Made by a program: the position numbers and the translations under genes. The notes under the pieces are model-generated. The model worked only from the letters and a program-made list of their open reading frames with translations. It was not told where the DNA came from and did no database searches. This document shows, piece after piece, positions 24,418 through 32,989 of a DNA stretch of 64,000 nt (position 1 is the first letter of the stretch; every line of letters begins with the position of its first letter). This stretch comes from Pseudobdellovibrionaceae bacterium (GTDB lineage Bacteria; Bdellovibrionota; Bdellovibrionia; Bdellovibrionales; Bdellovibrionaceae): contig JADJYV010000002.1 of the NCBI GenBank assembly GCA_016719575.1, positions 1 through 64,000 of the forward strand, read 5' to 3'.

Positions 24418-25296
24418 CTAAGTCACCAAAATTTTGGAGTCTAGAGCTGTCGCGGTAAAGTCTGTTGCGGCTCTAAGGTATCGGACAATCGACTTCCGGC
24501 AATATGTAGTGAGCTCAACCCAAGTAGCGCTGGGCACTGCCTGGTGGTCCCCATCATGTACGATTCTGCTCCTTAGATTATAAATGTTCTTGAGTCGGTC
24601 TGCGACTGCGGCTCTTGCCGTGCCCATCTCTTCCGAAAGTATGCAAGAACCCCTCATCCGCAGTTTGTAGGATATTTCACCGCTTTTTCCATCAGGTACA
24701 AACAGCATTTCTAGAATCGTAACAAGGTCAATAAACCGATTGTGCGGCTTTATATCGTTTGTTCCTTGGGTTGCATTTCTGTATCGGTCGATAAGCAAAA
24801 GTGCTTTTTCATCCACAACATTGCCGACGAGCACGCAAAGTTCAGCGAGAGCTTCTAAATCTGAGATTTTCACCACAGAACTTGGAATTTCGCTCCATCC
24901 AGCCTGTGGATGAAAATATTCAAACTTTGAATTCGAAAACCCTGATGAAATTCCTGAGCGGCCAGTCGCAAAAAGTCGGAGTCCTTGGTCAAATTTTTCT
25001 ACGTGCGCTCGAACGTCTGCTTGGTCACTGAAAATAACGTAATTTTTCTCGTATAACTTTAGACCAACAATGTCATTTTGCTCCGAGATGCGAGGCGCTC
25101 TTGAATAAGGTCCTACGCTAACAGACTGGATACCTCGCACTGTGTGACCGGGCTCGTAGTATTGAATTTCCACACCGAACCAAGCGCGCCAATCATCAGG
25201 AGTCATTCTCTTAATGGTTAGGCCATTTGCGAGATTTTCTTGGACGATATCCGAATCTAACGAGAGAAAATAAAGTAACTCCGCACCTGTTGGCAT
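24418..25296 (-). CDS. ApeA-like HEPN domain protein
   Basis: The 292-aa product has a C-terminal HEPN domain: NRFIDLVTILEMLFVPDGKS, then KLRMRGSCIL and LKNIYNLRSRIVHDGDHQ, with the R-x4-6-H RNase motif in RSRIVHDG (about residue 250). The N-terminal 170 residues resemble the beta-rich part of Apea-like proteins. HEPN ribonucleases commonly act by abortive infection, cutting RNA on phage sensing; ApeA is an example. GGAG precedes ATG 25296. The stop codon touches the island boundary motif and the gene is divergent from the integrase, mirroring the SIR2/BrnT position in island C. Confidence 0.7.
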   Translation of the reverse strand: MPTGAELLYFLSLDSDIVQENLANGLTIKRMTPDDWRAWFGVEIQYYEPGHTVRGIQSVSVGPYSRAPRISEQNDIVGLKLYEKNYVIFSDQADVRAHVEKFDQGLRLFATGRSGISSGFSNSKFEYFHPQAGWSEIPSSVVKISDLEALAELCVLVGNVVDEKALLLIDRYRNATQGTNDIKPHNRFIDLVTILEMLFVPDGKSGEISYKLRMRGSCILSEEMGTARAAVADRLKNIYNLRSRIVHDGDHQAVPSATWVELTTYCRKSIVRYLRAATDFTATALDSKILVT

Positions 25297-25404
25297 TTAT
25301 TTCTCCGTTGTTATGATTGAGAAGGTACTGTTTTCAGTCGCAAAAGTCACTTGTGGGGTTGCGCTTTGTCCCGCTAATGCAGGGGGCAATTTCATATTGG
25401 CGTA

Positions 25405-25438
25405 TCAGCCTAAAACGCCATAATTGTGCTGAAATATA
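25405..25438 (+). promoter_or_regulatory. Conserved leader upstream of integrase, island B
   Basis: These 34 bp match 49460-49493 of island C at about 29 positions, while sequence further upstream is unrelated. The block includes CATAATTGTGC followed by GAAATATA directly before the ATG, with no Shine-Dalgarno sequence, so the integrase mRNA may be leaderless with a -10 box here. The left edge of similarity is also a candidate element end. TGGCGT/ACGCCA inverted repeats lie at 25399-25418. Confidence 0.5.
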
Positions 25439-26416
25439 ATGGCGTGTTTTAATAGAAAAATGAAATCACTCGCTCAGGTAAAACAATTTGCGCCGCCGAA
25501 CAATAGCGGCTTTGCAGGTAAATCAATCCATTGTCATATTTCGGATTTTCTGGCTGGAATGGACAGTACTGACCTTACCCGCAGGCATTATCAAAAACGC
25601 CTAAAACAGTTTCTTCTATGGGTGGAAAAGCAAGGAGCCGCCCCGGTACAGAGGCAGACGGTTCTTGATTACAAGCGATGGCTCAAGGACCAAAAGTATG
25701 AAGCCAGCACAATCGGCGCATACCTTGTGGCAGTTCGGCAGTTTTTCCAGTGGACAGAGATTCAGGGGATTTACCCTGATGTCAGCAAAGGAATAAAGGG
25801 CGCAAAGCGACCGCGTGGGCATCGTCGGGATGCTCTGACAATCAGCCAAGTTCACAGCCTGCTCGACAGCATCGACCGCAGCACCTTGATGGGGAAAAGG
25901 GATTTCGCAATCATCAACACAATGATTCGAGTCGGCCTCCGGAGTATCGAAGTCGTCAGAGCCAAGATTTCAGATATCAGGCCAGTAAGTTCTGAATCCA
26001 TCGGCCTTTGGGTACATGGAAAATCACGACAAGAGGCCGACGAGTATGTGGTCATGACCGAAGACTGCCTTTCACCCATCATGGATTACATCGCCGCTAG
26101 GGGTCCCTTGAAACAGGACGCCCCTCTCTTTGCGTCTCTGTCAGATGGGAGCTGGGGTAGTGGCCTATCCACCTGCACGATTCGCCGAGTGGTCAAGAAG
26201 AGGCTTCGCGACGTGGGGATATCCTCACCTCGGATTTCGGGGCATTCGCTCAGGCATTCCTGTCTGACTCTCGCCATTGACGGAGGGGCGACCATACAGG
26301 AGGTTCAGAAACTTGGTAGACACGCGGATATTTCCACCACGAATGGGTATTTACATTTTCGGGACAGAGCCAAAGGTGCTGGTGAAGTAAGTGTTCAGAA
26401 AGTATTAAGACGGTAG
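25439..26416 (+). CDS. Tyrosine recombinase/integrase, island B
   Basis: The 325-aa product has an N-terminal SAM-like core-binding domain (DLTRRHYQKRLKQFLLWVEK) and a catalytic domain with the Arg in MIRVGLRSIEVVRAK, HSLRHSCLTLAIDGG (HxxR), LGRHADISTTNGYLHF with the second His and the nucleophilic Tyr. It is XerC/D-like in size. The island C copy (49494) is a clear homologue, sharing for instance KYEASTIGAYLVAVRQ and GHRRDALTI. It starts at ATG 25439 by homology and lacks a ribosome binding site. It is divergent from the HEPN gene and convergent with the secreted-protein gene. Confidence 0.93.
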   Translation: MACFNRKMKSLAQVKQFAPPNNSGFAGKSIHCHISDFLAGMDSTDLTRRHYQKRLKQFLLWVEKQGAAPVQRQTVLDYKRWLKDQKYEASTIGAYLVAVRQFFQWTEIQGIYPDVSKGIKGAKRPRGHRRDALTISQVHSLLDSIDRSTLMGKRDFAIINTMIRVGLRSIEVVRAKISDIRPVSSESIGLWVHGKSRQEADEYVVMTEDCLSPIMDYIAARGPLKQDAPLFASLSDGSWGSGLSTCTIRRVVKKRLRDVGISSPRISGHSLRHSCLTLAIDGGATIQEVQKLGRHADISTTNGYLHFRDRAKGAGEVSVQKVLRR

Positions 26417-26523
26417 TGGTTAAACGCCAAATCTTGATAGCGTTTTCCGGTTAACAAGGTTGAAGTGTGTCACAAAAAATAGGAACCGGAGAGGCCATCC
26501 GAGTATTTTTGAGAGCAGACCGG

Positions 26524-27333
26524 CTATTGACGTAAGTAAGTTTTTTTGAGGTCACAACAAGGCCCACTGCACTTTGAACCAACTCGAGACTCAAGGCGTA
26601 CTTCACTGTCATTAATAGAAACTTCAAATTTAAAATCAGCATTGTCGGCAGCTTTTGCATAGAGCTGTCCAGCGGCGAACCCCTTCTTCAGGTTCAATGT
26701 TGTGGAGCAGGTGCCAGGGGCCGTTGCGACCAAGCGAATGGAATCTGCAGATGTCTCTTCGATTGAAAATGCCGTCGAGTTTGCATCATCTGCATACTGT
26801 TGAACATAGCTCCCTTTGAGACCTTTCGAAACGTTTTCTGGCTCTTGAGGTTTCACCGCAACTTTGCCTTCTGGTTTCTTTGTTTTGCCAGTCTTTTTGT
26901 GGGCGGACGTATCTGCTTCGCCAGAATCCTTGATAATCCCAGCGGCGATAAAGTCATTTCTCACTCGCATCAGCATCGCAGAAATACCCTGTTGAGTTAG
27001 TGATTCATCGTCAATCACCCATCTTGTCATGAACGCTTTACCTTTTTCATAGGGCTCAAACGCCATTGAAATTTTGACCTTTTTATCGGTCGCCTTATCC
27101 GCGCGTTCGATTTTGTAAATCCAATTCTTTCCGTCTTTGTCCCAAGAGGTTTTTGCGCCTTCTTTGTAAGAGTCGGTCAACTGCTTCACGGTAAATCCGA
27201 AGCTGGTGGTGTTATTCGTTCCGAAGTTGGCCGTCACGTCAGAGGCAAGTACTTCGGCGGTCGGTTCGGACGAAAGAATTCCGGCGAAGGAAATGCTGGC
27301 TGTCGCAATGATTAGCAAAACTATTGATTTCAT
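26524..27333 (-). CDS. Secreted Cys-rich-tailed hypothetical protein
   Basis: Starting at ATG 27333, MKSIVLLIIATASISFAGIL gives a Sec signal peptide. The mature protein of about 250 aa has an N-terminal globular part with YKIERADKATDKKVKISMAF, a Lys-rich linker (HKKTGKTKKPEGKVAVKPQE), and a C-terminal part ending GSKCSGPCCDLKKTYLRQ with several Cys. I do not recognise it. The equivalent slot in island C holds a different secreted protein, so periplasmic or outer-surface passengers seem to be part of the architecture. The XRE gene ends 7 bp before its start, so they are cotranscribed. Confidence 0.7.
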   Translation of the reverse strand: MKSIVLLIIATASISFAGILSSEPTAEVLASDVTANFGTNNTTSFGFTVKQLTDSYKEGAKTSWDKDGKNWIYKIERADKATDKKVKISMAFEPYEKGKAFMTRWVIDDESLTQQGISAMLMRVRNDFIAAGIIKDSGEADTSAHKKTGKTKKPEGKVAVKPQEPENVSKGLKGSYVQQYADDANSTAFSIEETSADSIRLVATAPGTCSTTLNLKKGFAAGQLYAKAADNADFKFEVSINDSEVRLESRVGSKCSGPCCDLKKTYLRQ

Positions 27334-27340
27334 ATTTCCC

Positions 27341-27655
27341 TCACTTTTTGTTCCCAACATACTTTTCGATTTTCAATCTGAAGATGCCGTTGTGAACTTC
27401 GATAAAGCCATCGCCCTCTGAATCAAAGACTTGCTTCACCAAATCTTCTTCGGGAGCAACTCCAGTCAATAGCGTCTCGGTGCTCACGTTGAGCACCTTT
27501 GCCAGGCGCAAAATCGCATCATCAAATTTTGGTTGTCGGCCTTGCATCCACTCGGAAATGGTGGACTTAGGGATTTTTGCTTGCCGACTGAGGTCTGCAG
27601 CAGAAAGTCCGCGCTCTTTCATGATTCGCTTAAGGTTGGTTTTAAAATCAATCAC
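27341..27655 (-). CDS. XRE family regulator, island B
   Basis: I start at GTG 27655 (VIDFKTNLKRIMKERGLSAA) because the alignment with the island C homologue begins there and the sequence further upstream is conserved as non-coding DNA; an upstream start at 27733 would add 26 residues. The HTH reads LSRQAKIPKSTISEWMQGRQ followed by PKFDDAILRLAKVLNVSTET, nearly identical to island C. The tail EGDGFIEVHNGIFRLKIEKY is also shared. It probably controls the ATPase-XRE-secreted-protein operon; an ACGAG-n8-CTCGT inverted repeat lies just upstream near 27690. Confidence 0.8.
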   Translation of the reverse strand: MIDFKTNLKRIMKERGLSAADLSRQAKIPKSTISEWMQGRQPKFDDAILRLAKVLNVSTETLLTGVAPEEDLVKQVFDSEGDGFIEVHNGIFRLKIEKYVGNKK

Positions 27656-27757
27656 AGCGGATATTTTGAGTCGTTCTGCATAGATGGACAAGACGAGTTC
27701 TGTATCTCGTACCAAGTGCTGTCGGCAGAACATTTCTGTACTGAATGCAGAACTTTG

Positions 27758-28273
27758 CTAGCACTCATCGGGAAAGTTTCCGACTACGAATACTTGGTTA
27801 TCGAGCCTCGTGGGATACTCCGTCCGCACAAATTCTTCAGCGTGGTCCCTCGTCCTGTTTTCTAGGTATCGTGGGATTTGGGTCAGAATCAGAAAATGAA
27901 TTTTCTTGTCTTTCTCAAATGTTTCGACGAACCGAATGAAGTCGTCGGGAATGCAGTCGAATAAGTCCAATGTATCAATCACGACAAGTGTTCCCGTAGG
28001 ATTGATTGTTTCAGTGGGGCGATTGATGCGGGTCCGTAAATCTGCACACGAGAAATGAAGGTCAGTTATCAACTGCATTTGCAGAAGCTGGTCAGGAGTT
28101 TCGACGCCGTACTCGGTGGGATGTGCATCCGCAGCGCCCTCAGCGTGCCAATAAATCACGTTCCAACACTGTTTAAGCAATGACCGGCAAGTATCGATTG
28201 CACCTCTGGTTTTACCAGACGATGGTCTGCCCGATAGAAATGTAATGTTCTTGGATAAATCGAAATTGCCCAT
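27758..28273 (-). CDS. RepA/AAA_25-like P-loop ATPase, island B
   Basis: ATG 28273 follows AGAGGGAAACC and gives MGNFDLSKNITFLSGRPSSG with the Walker A GRPSSGKT. CWNVIYWHAEGAADAHPTEY and TLVVIDTLDLFDCIP (Walker B) follow, then LTQIPRYLENRTRDHAEEFV. The YWHAEG and IPRYLENRTxDHAEE motifs are shared with the island C copy at 51837. The order resembles RecA-fold RepA/AAA_25 helicase-like ATPases found in mobile elements, but at about 171 aa it lacks a full helicase core. It always sits beside the XRE gene. Function unknown. Confidence 0.7.
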   Translation of the reverse strand: MGNFDLSKNITFLSGRPSSGKTRGAIDTCRSLLKQCWNVIYWHAEGAADAHPTEYGVETPDQLLQMQLITDLHFSCADLRTRINRPTETINPTGTLVVIDTLDLFDCIPDDFIRFVETFEKDKKIHFLILTQIPRYLENRTRDHAEEFVRTEYPTRLDNQVFVVGNFPDEC

Positions 28274-28370
28274 ATGGTTTCCCTCTGGGCTGGACAAAAT
28301 CATTTTCAAAATAATTATGACAATTCGCACCGCAGGATGAACTCATCCCACGGGAAAATGAATTGGACCC

Positions 28371-31300
28371 CTAGTTCTCACCGGACGCCTTTTTGAATTG
28401 AAAAGCGTCGGGTTCCTTTTGAATATCCTTTATCGCCAAGTCTAAGCGTAAAGTCTCACGTCGCCAATCATTGGACCAATCTTGTGACCAGACTCGGAGA
28501 ATTTTCCATCCACGACTCTCCAAAAGATTTTGACGAATTTTATCACGGTCGCGTGCGTAAGGGGTTGAATGAAAGATGGCCCCGTCGCACTCAATGCCCA
28601 CCAAGAAGTTCGATTTGAGGACAGGGTGATGAATCGCAAGGTCGATGTAAAAGCCGCTCGTTCCAATCTCTGAAGAGACCTCGTATCCAAGCTCTTCCAG
28701 TCTTCTCTTTACATCCATTGAAAAACGACTACTTTTTCGCGATGTGATTATACCAGACATAGGGAACGTATCTAAGATGCCAGAAGCGACCTCTGACTTT
28801 CCATTAGCAACAGCTTCAGCATATTTTAGATATCTGCCAAAATAGCAAACATCCGGATTTTTCGAAAAGACTTCTTCACCAGTGGGAATTTCGGATGGAC
28901 TAAAGGAGCAAAACACATGCATTTTGCTTTTAGCTCTTGTGACGGCGACATTTAACCGACGTCCTCCGCCCTTCATTGAAAGTGGGCCGAATCCCAGTCG
29001 CAAGGTTTTCCCTTGAGCTGGTGGCGCGTAGCCGACGGATAAGATAATGACATCCCTTTCATCACCCTGAACATTTTCTAGATTCTTTATGAAGAGGCCC
29101 GCATCTGCTTCGCCTTCTTTATATTGCATAGCTTTCTCTATCAGTTCAGAAACTTTGCTATCTGAGTTCATGCGCTTTTCAAGAGCGTCCTGAAGTGCAG
29201 AAGCTTGACTGACGCCCATTGCGATAATCCCGTAGGATTGCTTTGGGTTCTCTCTTATTTGTTCAATCAAATTGGCTACTACGGCATCAGATTCAGACGG
29301 ATTGCCGTCTTTGCTGTTAAAGTATCCGTTTTCTACTCGATGAAACTTAATTGCTCCGCTTGAAGTCAAAGTCTGCGGATTTGGCGCAGCAATAAGTCGC
29401 CCCCCGTAAAAAGCGCGATTGGAAAATGCAATCAGTGCTTCTGCGCGGCTGCGATAGTGCCATTCTAAAAGCACAGATGGGTAGACCTGGGAAGCAAGGT
29501 CTAAAACGCTTGGCGCTATTTCCTCATCTTCATCGTCGTCATCAGGGCTTCCTCCTGAGAAAAATGCAGTTGGAGGCATTTGCTTTTCGTCGCCGACGAC
29601 TATCATGGTGCTCGCCCGGTAAATAGAAGGGATGGCATCTTCGACTCTCACCTGTGATGCCTCATCAAAAATAATAACATCAAAGAGACCTGATTCTAGC
29701 GGTAATATCTGGCTGATACTCAGAGGGCTCATCAACCAGCATGATTTCAGCTGAAGCATTGTCTTTAGCCCGCCTTTTTCCATTATTTCACGAGGCGACA
29801 AGACTTTTCTTTGTTTTGCAGATTCTTTTGCAAGGATTCCTAATCCGGACTTGTCAGCTTTTGAAGAATTCCAGCTGGTTGCAAAAACTTGGGTGATAGC
29901 CAATCGCGAATTTAATTTGTGATTTTCTACCGACTTTAAGAACTCTTGATACGAAAGGTCCATTTTGCGACGTTCGAAACTCCGCAAATTAGGAAATGCT
30001 TGTATAGCTTCGTCATGCCAAAGCTGCAGAGTAGAACTCAGTATCGTATCTTCCCAATCATTTTTTAGATTGAAAAAATGGTTCACCAATTTCGTTCGCA
30101 AATCAATTTCACCTGTTTGAATTTCCGCCTTTGAAATCGCGAGGTCAACCTCATCAAATACTTTGAGGTCACTGATTCGTTCAACTAATGACTGCACCCA
30201 AAGCTCAAACGACTGTAGTTTTTCGAACTTTGGAACTGTGGTTAGGTATTGCGAAAGGCTAGTTTCAAACCGTGGAAATCTGCTCTTCACATTTTCAATG
30301 GAATTAATGAGTTGGGCGATTTCTTCGATGTTCTTGAGTGTCTCCGTAACACCAGCTGCAGAGGCAAGACACTTGGACACGGCCTCAGGGGTTGCTGAAT
30401 TTTTAAGGCCACCAATAAAGGCTTGGAGCCCATGAATTGATTCTACCTGCTTTTTGCAGCTCTGAATTAACATATCAAGATGTGAGGCTGCCTCACCAGA
30501 TGATTGGTCCGAAATGCTTTGATGGATTATCTTTAGATTGGCAAATGCAGTATTGAAAGTCACATACGCTTTAAACTGTGAGTTTGTTCCGTCCCAGTTG
30601 TTGCAATACTGTTTTCTAAGTTTTCTATAAGCCCAAAATGATGAGCTGAACCAGTCGGCAGGTCCTCTCGGCAGTCGGTAATACTCAGCCATTTCATCAG
30701 CGATTTTAATGTCGAGGTTTTCACCTATCGAAGATGATAGCTTTCTATTTTCATCAATTGTTGTTAGGCAGGCCTTTAGATTTTTTTCTACCTCAGAAAT
30801 TGATTCGATGTTCAGATTAGGTCTTTTGAAGACCCCGCGTATACTATCCACATCGAACTGGACGGTTGGTAGAATTGGTGATGCCTGAGAGTCAGGGGCG
30901 ATTGGAGTCTTCAAAAGACTGATAGAATTTACCTTTGATACCGCGCCTTCAATTTCCATCCTCGCTTGTCGAACCTCTGTCAAAAGTTTCTCTAGTGAGT
31001 ATTTTAAGTCAGCGGTCGCCAAAATATTACTTCCTTTAAAAATCCAAGGACTCTTGTGAAAGTCATCGCATTTGCTTAGCAGCGCTTGGATTTCGTTTAA
31101 ATAGTTGCCGAGCTTTTCAAGTTTGGTGAACTCTAACTGTGAAAACTGTTGAGCTACGCTCGGGATGTAAGAGTTTTTATTTACGGAGGTATTTAATAGC
31201 AGCAACTCTTGGATTTTTAGGCCACTTTTTTTGTGAACTTCTTGAAGTGTGTCTGCATAGCCGTTTATTTCGTCTTTAACGCGGTCAAGATTTTCAGAGG

Positions 31301-32636
31301 CCTCATGCCATGACTTTTTGTCATCCTCGCTTGGGACAATGTTCGCGAGCTCCAAAAACGATTTGTACAATTCAGACTTATTGAGTTCACTACTATGAAT
31401 AAGTACCGATTGATTTTCAATGTTGGCGCCCTTCATTCGATTGAAAACGACATCCAGAGCCGGACGCTTTTCTGAAACGAAAAGAACTTTCTTCCCTTTG
31501 GATAGATAGTCTGCAATTAAATTGACGATGGTCTGACTTTTTCCAGAGCCCGGAGGGCCTTGTATTACAATTGCTTTTGATTTTGTGGCTTTATCAATCG
31601 CCCTATGTTGGGTGCTGTCGATATCAACGACGAAGTGATTCGATTTTTCTCGATAGGAATCAAGTTCGCGCAGTTTGCTCCTATCAACAGGAGGGTCGAA
31701 ACTTTTGGATGCACCGTTAAAAAGCTCATTTAGAATTGGGTGGTCGAGGCCATTCTGAATTATTCCCTCGTAGTCGTTTATCAACACAGCCCGGCTGGCA
31801 TTCAACTGGTCTAAGTACACGAGGTCTAAAAGAACAAATTCAGAGCCTGTTGTCTGATTGTATATTTCAAGTTCCTGCGAAGACAGAACATCTTCAATTT
31901 TGACTGGAACTCGCTCAATAATTGAGCCGTTCTCGTCTTTAATAACTTTGAATCGCCCAGGTACTTTTGGAAGACTATCCGAGCCGAGAATCGTAATCTT
32001 TTTTTCAGCTTTTTCTAATACTGACGAAACGCTTTCAATCGCTTCCTTTGCCGATTCAAAAGACAGGTCTTCCGGAAATTCAATCCCGTACGCCTGCTTG
32101 ATTGCCAGGCGAAAGGTGGGATTGAGGGCAAGTGAATCCACTTCGCATTTTAGAGTTAAGTGCTTCTTCTTGTTTTTATAAAGGTCTACCGGAACTTTAA
32201 ACAGAGGCGTAATTAGCAGTTCTTCTTTTGGCGAATTCATTGAAGTTCGCCAGCATAAAAAGGGACCAAGCACCCATGCACCGGAAATTCCAAATTCTCG
32301 TTGGTATTTATCGTCGGCTAAGCGAATTCGGTCGAGACGATTCGAAATTTTTTGGGCGGCTTCCTTTTCTTGATAATGGTCCAACAAAAGAAACTCATGC
32401 AAATCCAAATCAGAACCACCTAGCAAATGCGCAAAGGCTTCGGAGGTAAAAGTCATTCCTGAGAAAGATTTTTTGCAATCACTTAACAGCGATGATTTTG
32501 CAATTGGCAGTTTGCTCAAGCTCAGTGATGTGCCCTTGGATTCCTTGTAGAAAAGCTCGCGATTGCGACGTGACAGGTTAGCCAGTTGTTCTTTGTAGCG
32601 CCCAAGTTGCTTTTTTAAATTCACTGCTGCAGACAT
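28371..32636 (-). CDS. DUF4011 SF1 helicase with C-terminal Vsr/DUF559-like nuclease
   Basis: The 1421-aa protein has an N-terminal DUF4011-type region (ANLSRRNRELFYKES onward), a P-loop at about residue 360 (VIQGPPGSGKSQTIVNLIAD), a large helical insertion, Walker B at about 987 (FDVIIFDEASQVRVEDAIPS), SF1 motifs VVGDEKQMPPTAFF, LLEWHYRSRAEALIAF, NVQGDERDVIILSVG and LNVAVTRAKSKMHVF. The C-terminal about 100 residues form a very-short-patch-repair-like nuclease (VGIECDGAIFHSTPYARDRD, then GWKILRVWSQDW). This architecture occurs in defence islands, where the helicase-nuclease is thought to destroy invading DNA. It leads the operon into the ATPase and XRE genes. Confidence 0.88.
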   Translation of the reverse strand: MSAAVNLKKQLGRYKEQLANLSRRNRELFYKESKGTSLSLSKLPIAKSSLLSDCKKSFSGMTFTSEAFAHLLGGSDLDLHEFLLLDHYQEKEAAQKISNRLDRIRLADDKYQREFGISGAWVLGPFLCWRTSMNSPKEELLITPLFKVPVDLYKNKKKHLTLKCEVDSLALNPTFRLAIKQAYGIEFPEDLSFESAKEAIESVSSVLEKAEKKITILGSDSLPKVPGRFKVIKDENGSIIERVPVKIEDVLSSQELEIYNQTTGSEFVLLDLVYLDQLNASRAVLINDYEGIIQNGLDHPILNELFNGASKSFDPPVDRSKLRELDSYREKSNHFVVDIDSTQHRAIDKATKSKAIVIQGPPGSGKSQTIVNLIADYLSKGKKVLFVSEKRPALDVVFNRMKGANIENQSVLIHSSELNKSELYKSFLELANIVPSEDDKKSWHEASENLDRVKDEINGYADTLQEVHKKSGLKIQELLLLNTSVNKNSYIPSVAQQFSQLEFTKLEKLGNYLNEIQALLSKCDDFHKSPWIFKGSNILATADLKYSLEKLLTEVRQARMEIEGAVSKVNSISLLKTPIAPDSQASPILPTVQFDVDSIRGVFKRPNLNIESISEVEKNLKACLTTIDENRKLSSSIGENLDIKIADEMAEYYRLPRGPADWFSSSFWAYRKLRKQYCNNWDGTNSQFKAYVTFNTAFANLKIIHQSISDQSSGEAASHLDMLIQSCKKQVESIHGLQAFIGGLKNSATPEAVSKCLASAAGVTETLKNIEEIAQLINSIENVKSRFPRFETSLSQYLTTVPKFEKLQSFELWVQSLVERISDLKVFDEVDLAISKAEIQTGEIDLRTKLVNHFFNLKNDWEDTILSSTLQLWHDEAIQAFPNLRSFERRKMDLSYQEFLKSVENHKLNSRLAITQVFATSWNSSKADKSGLGILAKESAKQRKVLSPREIMEKGGLKTMLQLKSCWLMSPLSISQILPLESGLFDVIIFDEASQVRVEDAIPSIYRASTMIVVGDEKQMPPTAFFSGGSPDDDDEDEEIAPSVLDLASQVYPSVLLEWHYRSRAEALIAFSNRAFYGGRLIAAPNPQTLTSSGAIKFHRVENGYFNSKDGNPSESDAVVANLIEQIRENPKQSYGIIAMGVSQASALQDALEKRMNSDSKVSELIEKAMQYKEGEADAGLFIKNLENVQGDERDVIILSVGYAPPAQGKTLRLGFGPLSMKGGGRRLNVAVTRAKSKMHVFCSFSPSEIPTGEEVFSKNPDVCYFGRYLKYAEAVANGKSEVASGILDTFPMSGIITSRKSSRFSMDVKRRLEELGYEVSSEIGTSGFYIDLAIHHPVLKSNFLVGIECDGAIFHSTPYARDRDKIRQNLLESRGWKILRVWSQDWSNDWRRETLRLDLAIKDIQKEPDAFQFKKASGEN

Positions 32637-32989
32637 TCAAATCCCTCATCATGGTTTCTGACCTGTCTACTTCGGCAGTAACGCGACGATAGTTTATATT
32701 CGGCGCAGCAATCTGGTAATTGCGCGTACTTGCGTTGGGTCTAGTTTGTCCTGATATGAGATTTTAGATGCACGATACTGGTGAATATCGCTCCTCCCTC
32801 CCTGGGGGCCATAGCGCTTTGCATAAAGTCAGAAAAAGTAGAAATTAGCAAAATTGGCCAGTGGCGCCTTCGGGTCGGGGTACCGGCGCCTTCGGCTTCG
32901 GGGTGCTTCTCCCTCAGGGCTGCGTTTTGGTGCATTTGACGCTTTGGAAAATTTCTCTGAATAGTGCCTTCACACAAAAGGGAGGCTCT
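32637..32989. other. Non-coding region with GC-rich 22-bp tandem repeat, candidate origin of island B
   Basis: This gap between the divergent helicase and 128-aa genes holds no credible gene. Two 22-bp units at 32863-32884 and 32885-32906 both begin GGCGCCTTCGG. The surrounding DNA is A/T-rich (about 32820-32860). Island C has an equivalent 22-bp pair before its replication block. This fits an iteron-type replication origin or a regulator array. Confidence 0.5.
32863..32906 (+). repeat. Two tandem 22-bp GC-rich units, island B
   Basis: GGCGCCTTCGG starts both units (32863 and 32885), and both contain TCGGGGT in the second half. The period equals two helical turns, as in iterons. Confidence 0.65.

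Larger units (their letters stand above)
10086..24420. mobile_element. Island A: genomic island with Mrr cargo and large serine recombinase
   Basis: The proposed left end is the composite repeat at 10089-10188 and the right end the repeat copy overlapping the 3' end of the large serine recombinase gene, plus the GGGGCTTT-GGGGGCC motif at 24403-24418. Between them lie an Mrr/PIN-like operon, a resolvase operon, a TAGT-like glycosyltransferase, a VapE-like ATPase and the recombinase. The order replication ATPase, short ORF, large serine recombinase matches islands B and C. Exact ends are inferred, not demonstrated. Confidence 0.45.

Noticed and set aside
10086..24420. Complete prophage
   Set aside because: Apart from the TAGT-like enzyme and VapE-like ATPase there are no capsid, terminase, portal, tail or lysis genes, so a satellite or island is more likely.
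32741..32977. 78-aa minus-strand frame across the 22-bp repeats
   Set aside because: Translates GC-rich repeats, lies antisense to the start of the 128-aa gene and has no ribosome binding site.
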